Counted from the stretch's first letter, positions 26,499-35,266 are shown. The stretch is 64,000 nt of DNA from Oceanobacillus kimchii X50 (GCF_000340475.1 NZ_CM001792.1:1015425-1079424), one strand, 5' to 3'. Notes: generated from the letters alone by a model not told the origin. Numbers and translations are program-made.

Positions 26499-27494
26499 AT
26501 GAAAATTAAAGCTACGATTGAACGAATTCCAGGAGGTATGATGGTAGTACCGTTGTTACTTGCTGCAACAATTAATACATTAGCTCCAGATTTACTTCGT
26601 ATTGGAAATTTCACACAAGCCTTGTTTGTAGATGGAGCAAGTACGTTAATAGCACTATTTCTTTTATTTACCGGTGCACAAATTAATTTACGTAATGTAG
26701 GTGTTAGTTTAGGAAAAGGGGCAACACTGCTTGTGACCAAATGGTTTGCAGGTGCAGTCATTGGATTAATTGCATTTATGATGATGGGTGATAATGGGTT
26801 ATTTCTTGGATTAGCACCTATTGCAATTATTGCGGCCATGACAAATAGTAATGGTGGATTGTATGTGGCACTTGTTGGACAATATGGGGATAAAACAGAC
26901 CGTGCTGCGTATTCACTTTTAGCATTAAATGATGGTCCTTTTCTAACAATGATTGCATTATCCATTTTTGGAGCAATGGGCTTTGTAGAAGGAATGTTTT
27001 CATTTACTTCCTTTATATCAGTATTATTACCTATTGTAGTTGGTATGGTACTTGGTAATTTAGATGAAGATTTAAGAAATTTCTTTAGTACAGGAAGTTC
27101 AGTATTAATTCCTTTCTTTGCATTTGCATTAGGTATGGGAATTGATTTCTCAAGTATTATTGAAGGTGGACTAGGTGGAATCATATTAGGATTACTAACC
27201 GTATTCTTTACTGGTACAGTTGGATACTTTGTATTTAAAGCAATGAAATGGAATCCAATTGTTGGTGCTGCTGAAGGTTCAACTGCTGGTAATGCAGTAG
27301 CGACTCCAGCTGCTATAGCTGCGGCAAGTCCGGCATTTGCAGCAAATGTGGAATTAGCAACGGTTCAAGTGGCGGCAGCAGTAGTAACAACAGCAATTTT
27401 ACTACCAATTTATATCGGTTTTCTTGTTAAACGTTTAGAGAAAAAAGGTGTAAACGTTCCAGATGACTACGTAGTTCAAGATAATAAGAATTAA
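26499..27494 (+). CDS. kdgT: KdgT-family 2-keto-3-deoxygluconate/acid-sugar permease
   Basis: A 331-residue membrane protein with about ten segments. Family-typical stretches include ERIPGGMMVVPLLLAA (8-23), AAMTNSNGGLYVAL and EGSTAGNAVATPAAIA. KdgT-type permeases import 2-keto-3-deoxygluconate with protons. Downstream DUF1537 and PdxA2 genes suggest that here the imported compound is a four-carbon acid sugar such as D-threonate or D-erythronate. A GAGGGGGAA site precedes the ATG. It is the first gene of a three-gene operon. Confidence 0.88.
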   Translation: MKIKATIERIPGGMMVVPLLLAATINTLAPDLLRIGNFTQALFVDGASTLIALFLLFTGAQINLRNVGVSLGKGATLLVTKWFAGAVIGLIAFMMMGDNGLFLGLAPIAIIAAMTNSNGGLYVALVGQYGDKTDRAAYSLLALNDGPFLTMIALSIFGAMGFVEGMFSFTSFISVLLPIVVGMVLGNLDEDLRNFFSTGSSVLIPFFAFALGMGIDFSSIIEGGLGGIILGLLTVFFTGTVGYFVFKAMKWNPIVGAAEGSTAGNAVATPAAIAAASPAFAANVELATVQVAAAVVTTAILLPIYIGFLVKRLEKKGVNVPDDYVVQDNKN

Positions 27495-27523
27495 AATGGT
27501 TAAAATAAAGTGGGTGGTACAAC

Positions 27524-28819
27524 ATGGCAAAACAGATTGCAATTATAGCGGATGATTTGACCGGAGCAAATGATAGTGGAGTACAATTGACTGAAAAAGG
27601 AATGGATACTTCAGTATTATTTGAAATTCCAGAAGAAATAGAGTTCTTGAGTGAAGGATTAGTAATTGATACCAATTCACGAGCACTTAATAAAGCAGAT
27701 GCGATCTCAATTACCTCACAAGCTACAAATTTTATAAATAAATTAGGTTATCAGCATGTCTATAAGAAAATGGATTCTACTTTACGTGGTCATATCGGAT
27801 ATGAGTTAAAAGTGATGGAGTTTGAATTAGATGCAGATTTAGTTTTAATTGCACCAGCTTTCCCAAGTATGGGACGTGTCACTAAAAATGGTTATCACTA
27901 TGTCTATGATGTGTTGATTTCTGAGACTGAAATATCGAAAGATCCAAAACATCCCGTAACAGAATCACATATTCCAACTTTGATAAAAAATCAGATAGGT
28001 GAAGAAGTTGGGGTGATCACGAAAAGAGAGTATGAAGACGAAGTTATACTATTAAACAAACTTGACTCCTATCAAAGAGAAAATATAAAAATGGTAGTTT
28101 TTGATGCAGAAACAGAAGAAGACTTAAGAACAATTGCTTCTCGAATTGCATCTACTAATCAAAAAGTTGTATGGGCTGGATCTGCTGGTCTAGCAGAAGT
28201 TGTTCCAGAAGTACTACACTTGGAAAAAGAAAAACAAGTAACTACCTATACGAATTCGAATATAACAATGACGGTTTGTGGAAGTTTATCACAAATGACA
28301 CAAAAACAAGTACAGTATGCAATGAAACAAAATGGAGTGATTGCTGTTGAATTAAACCCATTAAAAATGTTTCAGCATGACTGGAATGCATATAAAACAA
28401 CTTATATAAAGAGATGTTTAGCTGGATTTAAAGATGATAAAGATGTAGTCTTATATGTCCCTTCTAATGAAGGGGTTCGTAAAGATGTCCAAGAAATTGG
28501 AAGGGATCTAGGATTATCTAAAAATCAAATTGGAGAAACTATATCCGAGAAAATCGCTGATATAGTATCTACTATAAAAGAAGAATTTCCTAGGATAGAT
28601 CGGTTTGTTTTAACTGGTGGAGATACAGCAAAAGCAACTGCACAGTATTTAGGTGCAATCGGTATACATTTAATCAAACAACTAGAGCCAGGCATACCGT
28701 TAGGATCTTTAATAGGTACTAGTGAAAGTTTAGTTGTTACCAAAGCGGGAGCATTTGGGAAAGAAGATTCTATTTATAAAGCAATGCTCCACCTGAAAGG
28801 AGAAATTGTCAATGAGTAA
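27524..28819 (+). CDS. Four-carbon acid sugar kinase (DUF1537 family)
   Basis: A 431-residue DUF1537 kinase. The N-terminal substrate domain begins IIADDLTGANDSG, with KKMDSTLRGHIG following. The C-terminal nucleotide-binding domain contains TGGDTAKATAQYLG and the GSLIG segment. Characterised members phosphorylate D-threonate, D-erythronate or related acids at the 4-position with ATP. The following pdxA2-type gene fits a D-threonate or D-erythronate pathway. The stop overlaps the next start by eight bases. Confidence 0.9.
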   Translation: MAKQIAIIADDLTGANDSGVQLTEKGMDTSVLFEIPEEIEFLSEGLVIDTNSRALNKADAISITSQATNFINKLGYQHVYKKMDSTLRGHIGYELKVMEFELDADLVLIAPAFPSMGRVTKNGYHYVYDVLISETEISKDPKHPVTESHIPTLIKNQIGEEVGVITKREYEDEVILLNKLDSYQRENIKMVVFDAETEEDLRTIASRIASTNQKVVWAGSAGLAEVVPEVLHLEKEKQVTTYTNSNITMTVCGSLSQMTQKQVQYAMKQNGVIAVELNPLKMFQHDWNAYKTTYIKRCLAGFKDDKDVVLYVPSNEGVRKDVQEIGRDLGLSKNQIGETISEKIADIVSTIKEEFPRIDRFVLTGGDTAKATAQYLGAIGIHLIKQLEPGIPLGSLIGTSESLVVTKAGAFGKEDSIYKAMLHLKGEIVNE

Positions 28820-29810
28820 GAAACCAATTATTGGAATAACTATGGGAGATGCAGCAGGGGTAGGACCAGAAATTATCATCAAAAGTTTACGTAATCGCGA
28901 GATATATGAACAAGCTCATCCAATCGTAATAGGTGATACAAAGATGCTAGAGCGAGCTGCAAAAATACTGGGTGTAGAAGTATCTTTTGACAAAAAAACT
29001 AAAGAAGAAGAACTTACGGATACTACTTTTGGGAAAATTACTTGTATTGATTTAGATATACTTCCAGAAGACTTGGCATATGGAGAAGTTTCCCCTGTAT
29101 CGGGAAATGCGGCTTTTGAATATTTACGTATGGCAATAGATCTTGCGAATGAAGGAAAAATTCAAGCGATTTGTACAGCTCCTTTAAATAAAGAAGCATT
29201 ACAAAAAGGGGGCCATATGTACCCTGGGCATACAGAGATTCTTGCTGAATTAACAAATACAGAAGAATTTTCTATGATGCTATCCTCGCCTAAATTAAAG
29301 GTTATTCATGTTACGACACATGTTGGTCTTCTTCAAGCGATACAGATGATTAAGCCAGAACGTGTGCATAAAGTAATTCAATTAGCGCATGAAACACTAT
29401 CAAATTCAGGTATTAAAAACCCTAAAATTGGGGTTTGTGGTATCAATCCACATGCTGGAGAGAATGGATTGTTTGGTAACGGTGAAGAAGAAGAAAAAAT
29501 AATTCCGGCTATTAAACAGGCAGAAAAAGAAGGAATAAATGTAGAGGGTCCTTTACCTGCGGATACTTTATTTTTCCGAGCGCAACGTGGAGATTTTGAT
29601 ATTGTTGTAGCGATGTATCATGATCAAGGGCATGGCCCGATTAAAGTATTGGGATTGGAAGCTGGGGTAAATATAACCGTAGGATTGCCAATTATTCGTA
29701 CAAGTGTTGACCATGGAACAGCGTTTGATATTGCTGGAAAAGGGATTGTAGATGAAAGAAGTATGTTAGAAGCACTTCATCAAGCAATAGAGTTAGCGCC
29801 AACAAAATAA
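28812..29810 (+). CDS. pdxA2: PdxA2-type 4-phospho-D-threonate (erythronate) dehydrogenase
   Basis: A 332-residue PdxA-family dehydrogenase with GDAAGVGPEI near the N-terminus, HVTTHVGLL and MYHDQGHGPIKVLG metal-site regions and TSVDHGTAFDIAGKG near the end. Classical PdxA acts in vitamin B6 synthesis. Paralogues beside DUF1537 kinases oxidise and decarboxylate 4-phospho-threonate or -erythronate to dihydroxyacetone phosphate. Operon position supports the catabolic role. ATG 28812 behind AAGGAG is chosen over TTG 28806, which is too close to that site. Confidence 0.9.
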   Translation: MSKKPIIGITMGDAAGVGPEIIIKSLRNREIYEQAHPIVIGDTKMLERAAKILGVEVSFDKKTKEEELTDTTFGKITCIDLDILPEDLAYGEVSPVSGNAAFEYLRMAIDLANEGKIQAICTAPLNKEALQKGGHMYPGHTEILAELTNTEEFSMMLSSPKLKVIHVTTHVGLLQAIQMIKPERVHKVIQLAHETLSNSGIKNPKIGVCGINPHAGENGLFGNGEEEEKIIPAIKQAEKEGINVEGPLPADTLFFRAQRGDFDIVVAMYHDQGHGPIKVLGLEAGVNITVGLPIIRTSVDHGTAFDIAGKGIVDERSMLEALHQAIELAPTK

Positions 29811-29812
29811 AT

Positions 29813-29860
29813 AAAAAACCTTAAGGAGAACACATCTGTTTTCCTTAAGGTTTTTTATTT
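29813..29860. terminator. Bidirectional intrinsic terminator
   Basis: AAAAAACCTTAAGGA (from 29813) pairs with TCCTTAAGGTTTTTT (to 29856), with A and T runs at both sides. It ends the acid-sugar operon and the opposing oxidoreductase operon. Confidence 0.88.
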
Positions 29861-29867
29861 GCTCATA

Positions 29868-29999
29868 TTAATTGACTATGGAAAAGATATAAGAGATTGA
29901 CTCCTCATTTTGTGTAAAGTTTTGTAACCATAGCCAAGTAAATAACCCTGTTAATAATATAACGATAATGATAATAAAGACAATGTGTGAACCTTTCAT
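29868..29999 (-). CDS. 43-residue single-pass membrane protein
   Basis: A short frame from ATG 29999 to TAA 29868 with a good GAAGAGGTG site. It encodes MKGSHIVF, then a very hydrophobic helix to about residue 25 (ending TWLWLQ), then a polar tail NFTQNEES. It begins 19 bases after the stop of the FAD oxidoreductase and ends at the terminator, so it is the last gene of that operon. No family was recognised. It may tether or regulate the oxidoreductase, which is inference from position only. Confidence 0.6.
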   Translation of the reverse strand: MKGSHIVFIIIIVILLTGLFTWLWLQNFTQNEESISYIFSIVN

Positions 30000-30018
30000 C
30001 CTAGCACCTCTTCAATCA

Positions 30019-31146
30019 TTATTGTGAAGCTATCACTTTAGATACATCATAATTTTCGAGCTCGATATCCAGTGGTTCGCCCAGTACTAGTTTCGCAAGT
30101 TGCTGACCAACAAATGGACCCATTGTTAACCCTGTTCCACCTAACCCATTAGCTAAGTATACACCTTTAATTTGATGTAGTGGACCAACAATTGGGAGGG
30201 ATCCAGGAGTAAATGGCCTAAATCCAACTCTTGTTTCAATTACAGTGCTATTTTCTAATCCTGGAGCGACATTCAATGCTTTATCTAAGATTTCGTGTAC
30301 TTTTCCAGCTGTTATCCGATAATCAAAACCGACATTATCTTCATAAGTCGAACCTAAGACAATCCTGTTATCCGGTAAAGAAAGCATATACTGATTTCCG
30401 GGCGGCATAATGACTGGCCATTTTGCAGTTTCGATTCCAGGTAACTTTACATGTGTTATTTGAGCTCGTTGAGGAAATACCTGTAAATCAATACCAAAAG
30501 GTTTAACAAGTTCTGACATCCAAGCCCCGTTTGCAAGTATCACTTTGTCTGCATGGATTGTATATTGATTATCTACATGCACTCCTTTTATTTGATTACC
30601 TTCGATACTTAGACTTGCATCGCCTTGTAAAATATTTACCCCTTTTAATGTTGCTCCTCTTTTCAGTGCCTGAAGTAATTCTTGACCGTTTACTCGAGCA
30701 GCTCCGCTTATATAGACAGATTGATAACCTTCTTGAAGAACAGGAACTCGATTTACAGTTTCTATTTCATTTAAAGTAGTAATTTCACCAATTTCAGGAG
30801 CCGTTTCTTTTCTTTTTGTTGCTCTTTCTACCATACCTTCTAATTTATTTGCTTCAGTATGTAGACTAATTGCTCCGACCTTTTCATAGCCCGTATTGGT
30901 CTCTCCTAAGGATTCTAATTCAGCAATTAAATTCGTATATAGTGCAGCGCCACTTTTTGCTAAATGATACCAAGCTTTATTACGGCGTTGTGAAATCCAA
31001 GGGCAAATGATACCTGCAGCAGCAGTAGTAGCCTGTCCCTGATCATTTCGATCGACAAGTGTAACGGAAGCTCCATTTTTAGCGAGATAATAAGCAGTAC
31101 TTGCTCCTACAATTCCTCCACCAATAACAATTACTTTTTCACTCAT
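30019..31146 (-). CDS. FAD-dependent amine/glycine oxidase family oxidoreductase (DAO family)
   Basis: A 375-residue DAO-fold flavoprotein. The FAD-binding motif is VIGGGIVGASTAYYLA at residues 6-21, followed by TAAAGIICPW and a C-terminal GLGGTGLTMGPFVGQ segment. Family members include glycine oxidase ThiO and D-amino-acid dehydrogenases. No thiamine genes flank it, so the substrate is open. The ATG has no ribosome binding site of its own. It overlaps the stop of a 22-codon upstream ORF (ATGA), implying translational coupling. Confidence 0.88.
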   Translation of the reverse strand: MSEKVIVIGGGIVGASTAYYLAKNGASVTLVDRNDQGQATTAAAGIICPWISQRRNKAWYHLAKSGAALYTNLIAELESLGETNTGYEKVGAISLHTEANKLEGMVERATKRKETAPEIGEITTLNEIETVNRVPVLQEGYQSVYISGAARVNGQELLQALKRGATLKGVNILQGDASLSIEGNQIKGVHVDNQYTIHADKVILANGAWMSELVKPFGIDLQVFPQRAQITHVKLPGIETAKWPVIMPPGNQYMLSLPDNRIVLGSTYEDNVGFDYRITAGKVHEILDKALNVAPGLENSTVIETRVGFRPFTPGSLPIVGPLHQIKGVYLANGLGGTGLTMGPFVGQQLAKLVLGEPLDIELENYDVSKVIASQ

Positions 31147-31211
31147 TTGTTCGATGAGAAATCAGGTTGTTGATTAATTACATCTTTCAATTTAAATTGT
31201 TTATTTCTCAC
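31143..31211 (-). CDS. 22-residue upstream ORF coupled to the oxidoreductase
   Basis: GTG 31211 follows a strong TTGGAGGG site and opens a frame of 22 codons (MRNKQFKLKDVINQQP, then DFSSNK). Its TGA overlaps the oxidoreductase ATG as ATGA. The peptide is short, basic and polar, without membrane segments. The oxidoreductase lacks its own ribosome binding site, so ribosomes probably reach it by reinitiation after this ORF. The peptide itself may or may not matter. Confidence 0.6.
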   Translation of the reverse strand: MRNKQFKLKDVINQQPDFSSNK

Positions 31212-31330
31212 CCGTATCCCTCCAATAGTAATGATTATAATAGAAGTCTATAAACTTTTACAGTATTTAACCACGAAACAGGAAAATCTAAGTAAAATGT
31301 AGAATTTATAATATAAGGGAGGGGGAGAAA

Positions 31331-31912
31331 ATGTATCAAAAGATAAATTATTTAAGTTATGCGATTATTGCAGTAGGAATAATAATTATTTTATTTGGGT
31401 TATTTACTTCTATCGAAATAGCTACTTTTGAAGATTATTATGAACCAAGTAGCGGCCTGGAAGAGGCTGAAGAAATACCATTTGAATGGTCGCAATTTTA
31501 TTATTCCTTTATAGAGTCACTAGAAGCTGGTATAGTTACTATCGGTATCGGCTTTATCAGTTTAATACTTAATCAAGGAAATCGGTTACGACGTAAACAA
31601 ATTAAACAACTTTCTAGTTTTTCGTTATCCGTTAGCAAAAAAGAATTAGTACCATCAGTATATCAACGGGAAGAAACTTGGGATATAAAGGGAGAAGATG
31701 AACGAAAAATTGATGAATTATATAAGGATAAAGCGATTTTAGAAATACATCCTACAATGGAAGAGGGATTTGTTGTTGTTACTTTAAAAGATTTTCACGG
31801 AGAAGGTAATTCCTACCAAAGAGTAGTATACATAAGTTCGGAGAAAGCGGAAGAGATAAAGCAACCTGCTTTAGTTGAGAAGTATATTAAACAACTGAAT
31901 AATGCAGGTTAA
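31331..31912 (+). CDS. Two-segment membrane protein, function unknown
   Basis: A 193-residue protein with membrane segments near residues 9-29 and 65-83, an acidic loop between them (SSGLEEAEEIPFEW) and a soluble, charged C-terminal half with the segment VVVTLKDFHGEG. No family was recognised. A GGGAGGGGG site precedes the ATG. The next gene begins 19 bases later and is also a membrane protein, although frame-disrupted, so the pair forms a small operon. Confidence 0.7.
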   Translation: MYQKINYLSYAIIAVGIIIILFGLFTSIEIATFEDYYEPSSGLEEAEEIPFEWSQFYYSFIESLEAGIVTIGIGFISLILNQGNRLRRKQIKQLSSFSLSVSKKELVPSVYQREETWDIKGEDERKIDELYKDKAILEIHPTMEEGFVVVTLKDFHGEGNSYQRVVYISSEKAEEIKQPALVEKYIKQLNNAG

Positions 31913-31931
31913 CTTTAACGGGGGATTAAAG

Positions 31932-32473
31932 ATGGAAGATAATCAGAAAAGAAAGAAAGATAACAAGCGATTGTGGTGGATTCTTGTAAGTGTAATAATT
32001 ATCACAGGGGTAGGATCAAGTATATTTTTCTTTAACTTTTTTGGGATAGGATTAGATGCTCTGAATAATAGCGATACAGCGGGTTCTGTTGAACAAAAGG
32101 ATTTGTCTGTAGAAGAAGAGGAAAAAATTAATACAGTCCGTTCTACATTAGGAGAATCTCACCAAGAATTAGGAGATTTCGTGTCATCTACACACGAATT
32201 TTATAATGATACAACAGGTTACGGCGGTATAAATAACCTTGATTGGGAAGAACAAAGAATTAAATAAATGAGATAGAGAAGTTATTAGGTGATGTTACGG
32301 ATGAACCTCTAAGAAAAGACTTAAATTCTATAGTAACTTTAAGCAAACAGACAATAGAAGAAGATGTTGAACTTGTACGCTTACTTCATCGATATTTTCA
32401 TGATTTAGATATCGCATTGAACGACTATACGACTTATGATAGAATTTGGAATGTTACCGAGACGTTAAAATAG
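31932..32473 (+). pseudogene. Membrane-anchored protein gene with a -1 frame change
   Basis: ATG 31932 behind GGGGGATTAAAG starts a protein with a lysine-rich head (KRKKDNKR), one membrane segment (about 15-37) and an acidic extracytoplasmic region. The frame stops at 32267 (TAA). Coding sense continues at once in the -1 frame, from about 32262 (NEIEKLLGDVTDEPLRKDL) to TAG 32471-32473. Insertion of a single A in ATTAAATAAATG would restore one frame of about 180 residues. It is a recent frameshift, a sequencing error or, less likely, recoding. Confidence 0.6.
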
Positions 32474-32616
32474 CTTACTATTATAGTGAAAACTTTTAAC
32501 AGTAGGGATAAAGGGCTTGCTTATATTGATAAAGTGAATCTAACCATTCTTATTGTAAGGAGAGGGGTTAGAAATCGATTATTTTCGAAAATATTTGTCC
32601 GTTTCACTTCTTTTTT

Positions 32617-32625
32617 TGGTATGAT
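32617..32625 (+). promoter_or_regulatory. Extended -10 promoter of ppaC
   Basis: TGGTATGAT contains the TG-N extension and a TATGAT hexamer, after a long T run and about 70 bases before the ppaC start. There is no clear -35 element, which fits extended -10 promoters. Confidence 0.45.
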
Positions 32626-32697
32626 TTTAATAGAGATTGATAACAAAATTATGGTAATCTTATAAAAGGAATAGTTGATGGAAGGAGAAGTTTTTAG

Positions 32698-33624
32698 ATG
32701 GTAAAAACATTAATTTTTGGACATAAAAATCCAGATACAGATACAATCTGCTCAAGCATTGCTTATGCAGACTTAAAAACAAAACGAGGTTATGATGTGA
32801 CACATGTACGTTTAGGCGAGGTAAACAAAGAAACGCAATTTGCTTTAGATCAATTTAATATAAAAGCGCCTGAACTTATAGAACGAGTAGAAGATGGTGC
32901 AGAGGTTATATTAGTGGATCATAATGAATTTCAACAAAGTGTAGATAATATAGAGAATGCTACTATTCGTGAAGTCATAGATCATCATCGTATTTCTAAC
33001 TTTGAAACAAAGGAACCATTATATTTTCGTGCTGAACCAGTTGGCTGTACTGCAACAATCTTGAATAAAATGTACAAAGAAAATGACATTTCTGTAGATA
33101 AGAATATTGCTGGAATATTGCTTTCTGCCATTATATCAGACTCATTATTGTTGAAATCTCCAACTTGCACAGATGAAGACGTACAAGCAGCACATGAACT
33201 TGCAGAAATCGCAGGTGTAGATCTAGAAAGTTATGGTCTTGATATGCTAAAAGCCGGTGCTGATTTAAGTGATAAAACAGTAAAAGATCTAATCACAATG
33301 GATGCAAAAGAATTTGCAATGGGTAATGCTAAAGTTGAAATAGCGCAGGTAAATGCTGTAGATACAAGTGAAATTTATAAACTTCATGATGAATTAGTTG
33401 AAGTAATTACCAGTCGAACAAATGATAATGATTTAGATTTATTCTTGTTTGTTGTCACTGATATTCTCAACAATGATTCAGAAGTGTTAGCTATCGGAAA
33501 TGGAAAAGATAAAGTGAATTCAGCATTTAACGTGGCGCTGGATTCAAACAATCGTGCTTTATTAAAAGGTGTTGTATCTCGTAAAAAGCAAATTGTTACT
33601 GTATTAACGGAACAATTTAAATAA
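32698..33624 (+). CDS. ppaC: Manganese-dependent inorganic pyrophosphatase (family II)
   Basis: A 308-residue DHH-superfamily enzyme of normal length. Metal-binding motifs are [12 protein letters not shown] (8-19), VDHNEFQQS (about 73-81) and the DHH motif in [10 protein letters not shown]. The C-terminal DHHA2 domain carries the [10 protein letters not shown] segment near the end, which binds substrate. It hydrolyses pyrophosphate in the cytoplasm and drives biosynthetic reactions. Single gene with its own promoter and terminator. Confidence 0.95.
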   Translation: MVKTLIFGHKNPDTDTICSSIAYADLKTKRGYDVTHVRLGEVNKETQFALDQFNIKAPELIERVEDGAEVILVDHNEFQQSVDNIENATIREVIDHHRISNFETKEPLYFRAEPVGCTATILNKMYKENDISVDKNIAGILLSAIISDSLLLKSPTCTDEDVQAAHELAEIAGVDLESYGLDMLKAGADLSDKTVKDLITMDAKEFAMGNAKVEIAQVNAVDTSEIYKLHDELVEVITSRTNDNDLDLFLFVVTDILNNDSEVLAIGNGKDKVNSAFNVALDSNNRALLKGVVSRKKQIVTVLTEQFK

Positions 33625-33630
33625 TAACGT

Positions 33631-33665
33631 AAAAAATCTCCTTTATAACAAAGGAGATTTTTTAC
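33631..33665 (+). terminator. Intrinsic terminator of ppaC
   Basis: AAAAAATCTCCTTT (33631-33644) pairs with AAAGGAGATTTTTT (33650-33663). Confidence 0.9.
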
Positions 33666-33676
33666 TTTTTGACATG

Positions 33677-33711
33677 AAAAAAACCATCGATAAGAATCGA
33701 TGGTTTTTTAA
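33677..33711. terminator. Intrinsic terminator of the cold-shock gene (bidirectional form)
   Basis: AACCATCGAT (33682-33691) pairs with ATCGATGGTT (33696-33705), with A and T runs on either side. It lies 10 bases after the stop of the cold-shock gene on the minus strand. Confidence 0.85.
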
Positions 33712-33720
33712 GCAAACTAA

Positions 33721-33921
33721 TTAGTTTTTAACAACGTTAGCTGCTTGTGGTCCACGGTTACCTTCTTCGATATCGAAAGAAACTGATTGACCTTCTTCTA
33801 ATGTTTTGAAACCTTCGCCTTGGATTGCTGAGAAATGTACGAATACATCGTCTCCACCTTCAACTTCGATGAAACCGAAGCCTTTTTCTGCGTTAAACCA
33901 TTTTACTGAACCTGTGTTCAT
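33721..33921 (-). CDS. Cold-shock protein (CspA/CspB family)
   Basis: A 66-residue single cold-shock domain with RNP1 KGFGFIEV (about 13-20) and RNP2 VFVHFSAI (about 26-33), the full family length. It binds single-stranded RNA and DNA and acts as an RNA chaperone. The frame extends upstream to 33942, but GGAGG lies inside that extension, fixing ATG 33921. A long AT-rich leader upstream (to about 34020) resembles the 5' untranslated regions of cold-inducible csp genes. Confidence 0.95.
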   Translation of the reverse strand: MNTGSVKWFNAEKGFGFIEVEGGDDVFVHFSAIQGEGFKTLEEGQSVSFDIEEGNRGPQAANVVKN

Positions 33922-34159
33922 ATTGAAAACCTCCATGTGCATAATGCACGATATATTACTATTTAGTTCAAGTTTACAATCAAGACAAAAGCTCTTTACA
34001 TTGAAACATTCTATCCTGTATTTCTACCGAACTTAAATAAGTAATCTTAGTATAACACACATAATAAAAAAATATCCACCCTTTTAGAAAATTGTCTTCG
34101 AATATTTGATTGTAAATGCTAAACACTATGTATATAAGAAAAGGAAGGAGGATGCATTT

Positions 34160-34312
34160 ATGTCAAAAAGACCAATGGGTCCAAAACAACAAAAAAGCCC
34201 AGATTTACCAAAAAGTCCGGAACAACCATATGATGAACCATTAAGCGGATCAAAAAAAGAGAAAAATGCAAATCATTCTGGTCAAAAACATAATCCACAT
34301 CATGGCTTATAA
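34160..34312 (+). CDS. sspP: Small acid-soluble spore protein P (SspP/CotL)
   Basis: A 50-residue polar protein. Its second half EPLSGSKKEKNANHSGQKH closely matches Bacillus subtilis SspP (CotL), remembered as EPLSGSKKVKNRNHTRQKH. The N-terminal half is proline-rich (MGPKQQKSPDLPKSPEQP). A consensus AAGGAAGGAGG site sets ATG 34160; the frame extends further upstream without support. It is expected in the dormant spore. The companion sspO gene is not adjacent here. Confidence 0.85.
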   Translation: MSKRPMGPKQQKSPDLPKSPEQPYDEPLSGSKKEKNANHSGQKHNPHHGL

Positions 34313-34347
34313 AGATGGGCTTGTATAGATCCCTTATTCTTCATGTG

Positions 34348-34485
34348 ACGAGGATGCTTAGCCAAAAAGTATCCGTAAGTGTTTGATGTTATCCATCCGG
34401 AAAAGTAGTAAATAGACTGATTCTAAAGTCAAAGTATGTTGAAGAATCTGGAAAAATAATGATAAGACTGGTTTTAAAACCCTAA
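34348..34485. repeat. Dispersed non-coding repeat, copy B, in a 523-base gene-free interval
   Basis: Blocks TTAGCCAAAA, GTTTGATG, AAAGTAGTAAATAGACTG, CTGGAAAAATAATGAT and GGTTTTAAAACC correspond in order to copy A at 22710-22860. The remainder of the gap (34486-34835) is AT-rich with no frame or clear structure, and must hold the mscL promoter. Confidence 0.55.
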
Positions 34486-34835
34486 AACAGTTATTAGAAA
34501 AATGTAAGGTATTTTAATCTTTGTAACGTCCGTTATCCCACAACTAGTCTTATTGTATTTTTTTCAAAGTCTAAAGTGGGATATTTCGGACAATTAGTCA
34601 ACGTTATAAGAATTACATTAATCTCTCTTAATTGAGTTAGTTTCATGAATCAATTTAATAATATAAGATTCGATTCATTCGTTTTCAATGGAAGATTGAA
34701 TTTAATTAATCCAATAACTCTCGTTATATTTCGTACTAATTTTTATATAACTTTTTATTTTGTGAGTACCTTGACGCGAAAAAACCTTAACTTTATTCTG
34801 TTAATATACTGAATTAGATAGAGAGGTGAATAAAG

Positions 34836-35225
34836 GTGTGGAAAGAATTTAAAGAGTTTGCTTTTAAAGGAAATATCATAGATTTAGCTGTAGCAGTTGT
34901 CATTGGTGGTGCATTTGGAGCGATTGTAACGTCATTTGTGGAAAATATAATTACACCATTAATGGGTATAGTTGTTGGTGGCATTGATTTCACAAGTTTG
35001 AAAGTGACAGTTGGAGAAGCAGAACTATTATATGGAAATTTTATTCAATCATTTGTTGATTTCATTATTATTGCTCTTTCTATCTTTTTAGCTATTAAAT
35101 TCCTCACAAAGTTTAAACGTCAGAAAGAAGAGGAAGTTGAAGAAGTTGTAGAAGAATTAAGTAAGCAAGAAGTGTTACTTGAAGAAATTAGAGACCTGCT
35201 TAAAGAACAATCAAATAATAAGTAA
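34836..35225 (+). CDS. mscL: Large-conductance mechanosensitive channel
   Basis: A 129-residue protein of normal MscL length. The N-terminal helix WKEFKEFAFKGNIIDLAVAV is followed by GGAFGAIVTSFVENIITPLMG, a periplasmic-type loop, a second membrane segment (about 70-92) and a charged C-terminal coiled coil (EEVEEVVEEL). It opens on hypo-osmotic shock to release solutes, fitting an organism that accumulates betaine. It starts at GTG 34836 behind GAGAGGTGA. Confidence 0.95.
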   Translation: MWKEFKEFAFKGNIIDLAVAVVIGGAFGAIVTSFVENIITPLMGIVVGGIDFTSLKVTVGEAELLYGNFIQSFVDFIIIALSIFLAIKFLTKFKRQKEEEVEEVVEELSKQEVLLEEIRDLLKEQSNNK

Positions 35226-35230
35226 TTTTA

Positions 35231-35266
35231 AAGGTTGTCCTATTAAAAAATAGGACAACCTTTTTA
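35231..35266 (+). terminator. Intrinsic terminator of mscL
   Basis: AAGGTTGTCCTA (35231-35242) pairs perfectly with TAGGACAACCTT (35251-35262), followed by T residues. Confidence 0.92.

Noticed and set aside
26459..27184. Long open frame (241 codons) on the minus strand over kdgT
   Set aside because: It is antisense to a well-supported permease, and its proline- and serine-rich composition is the usual shadow of a membrane protein gene. No ribosome binding site.
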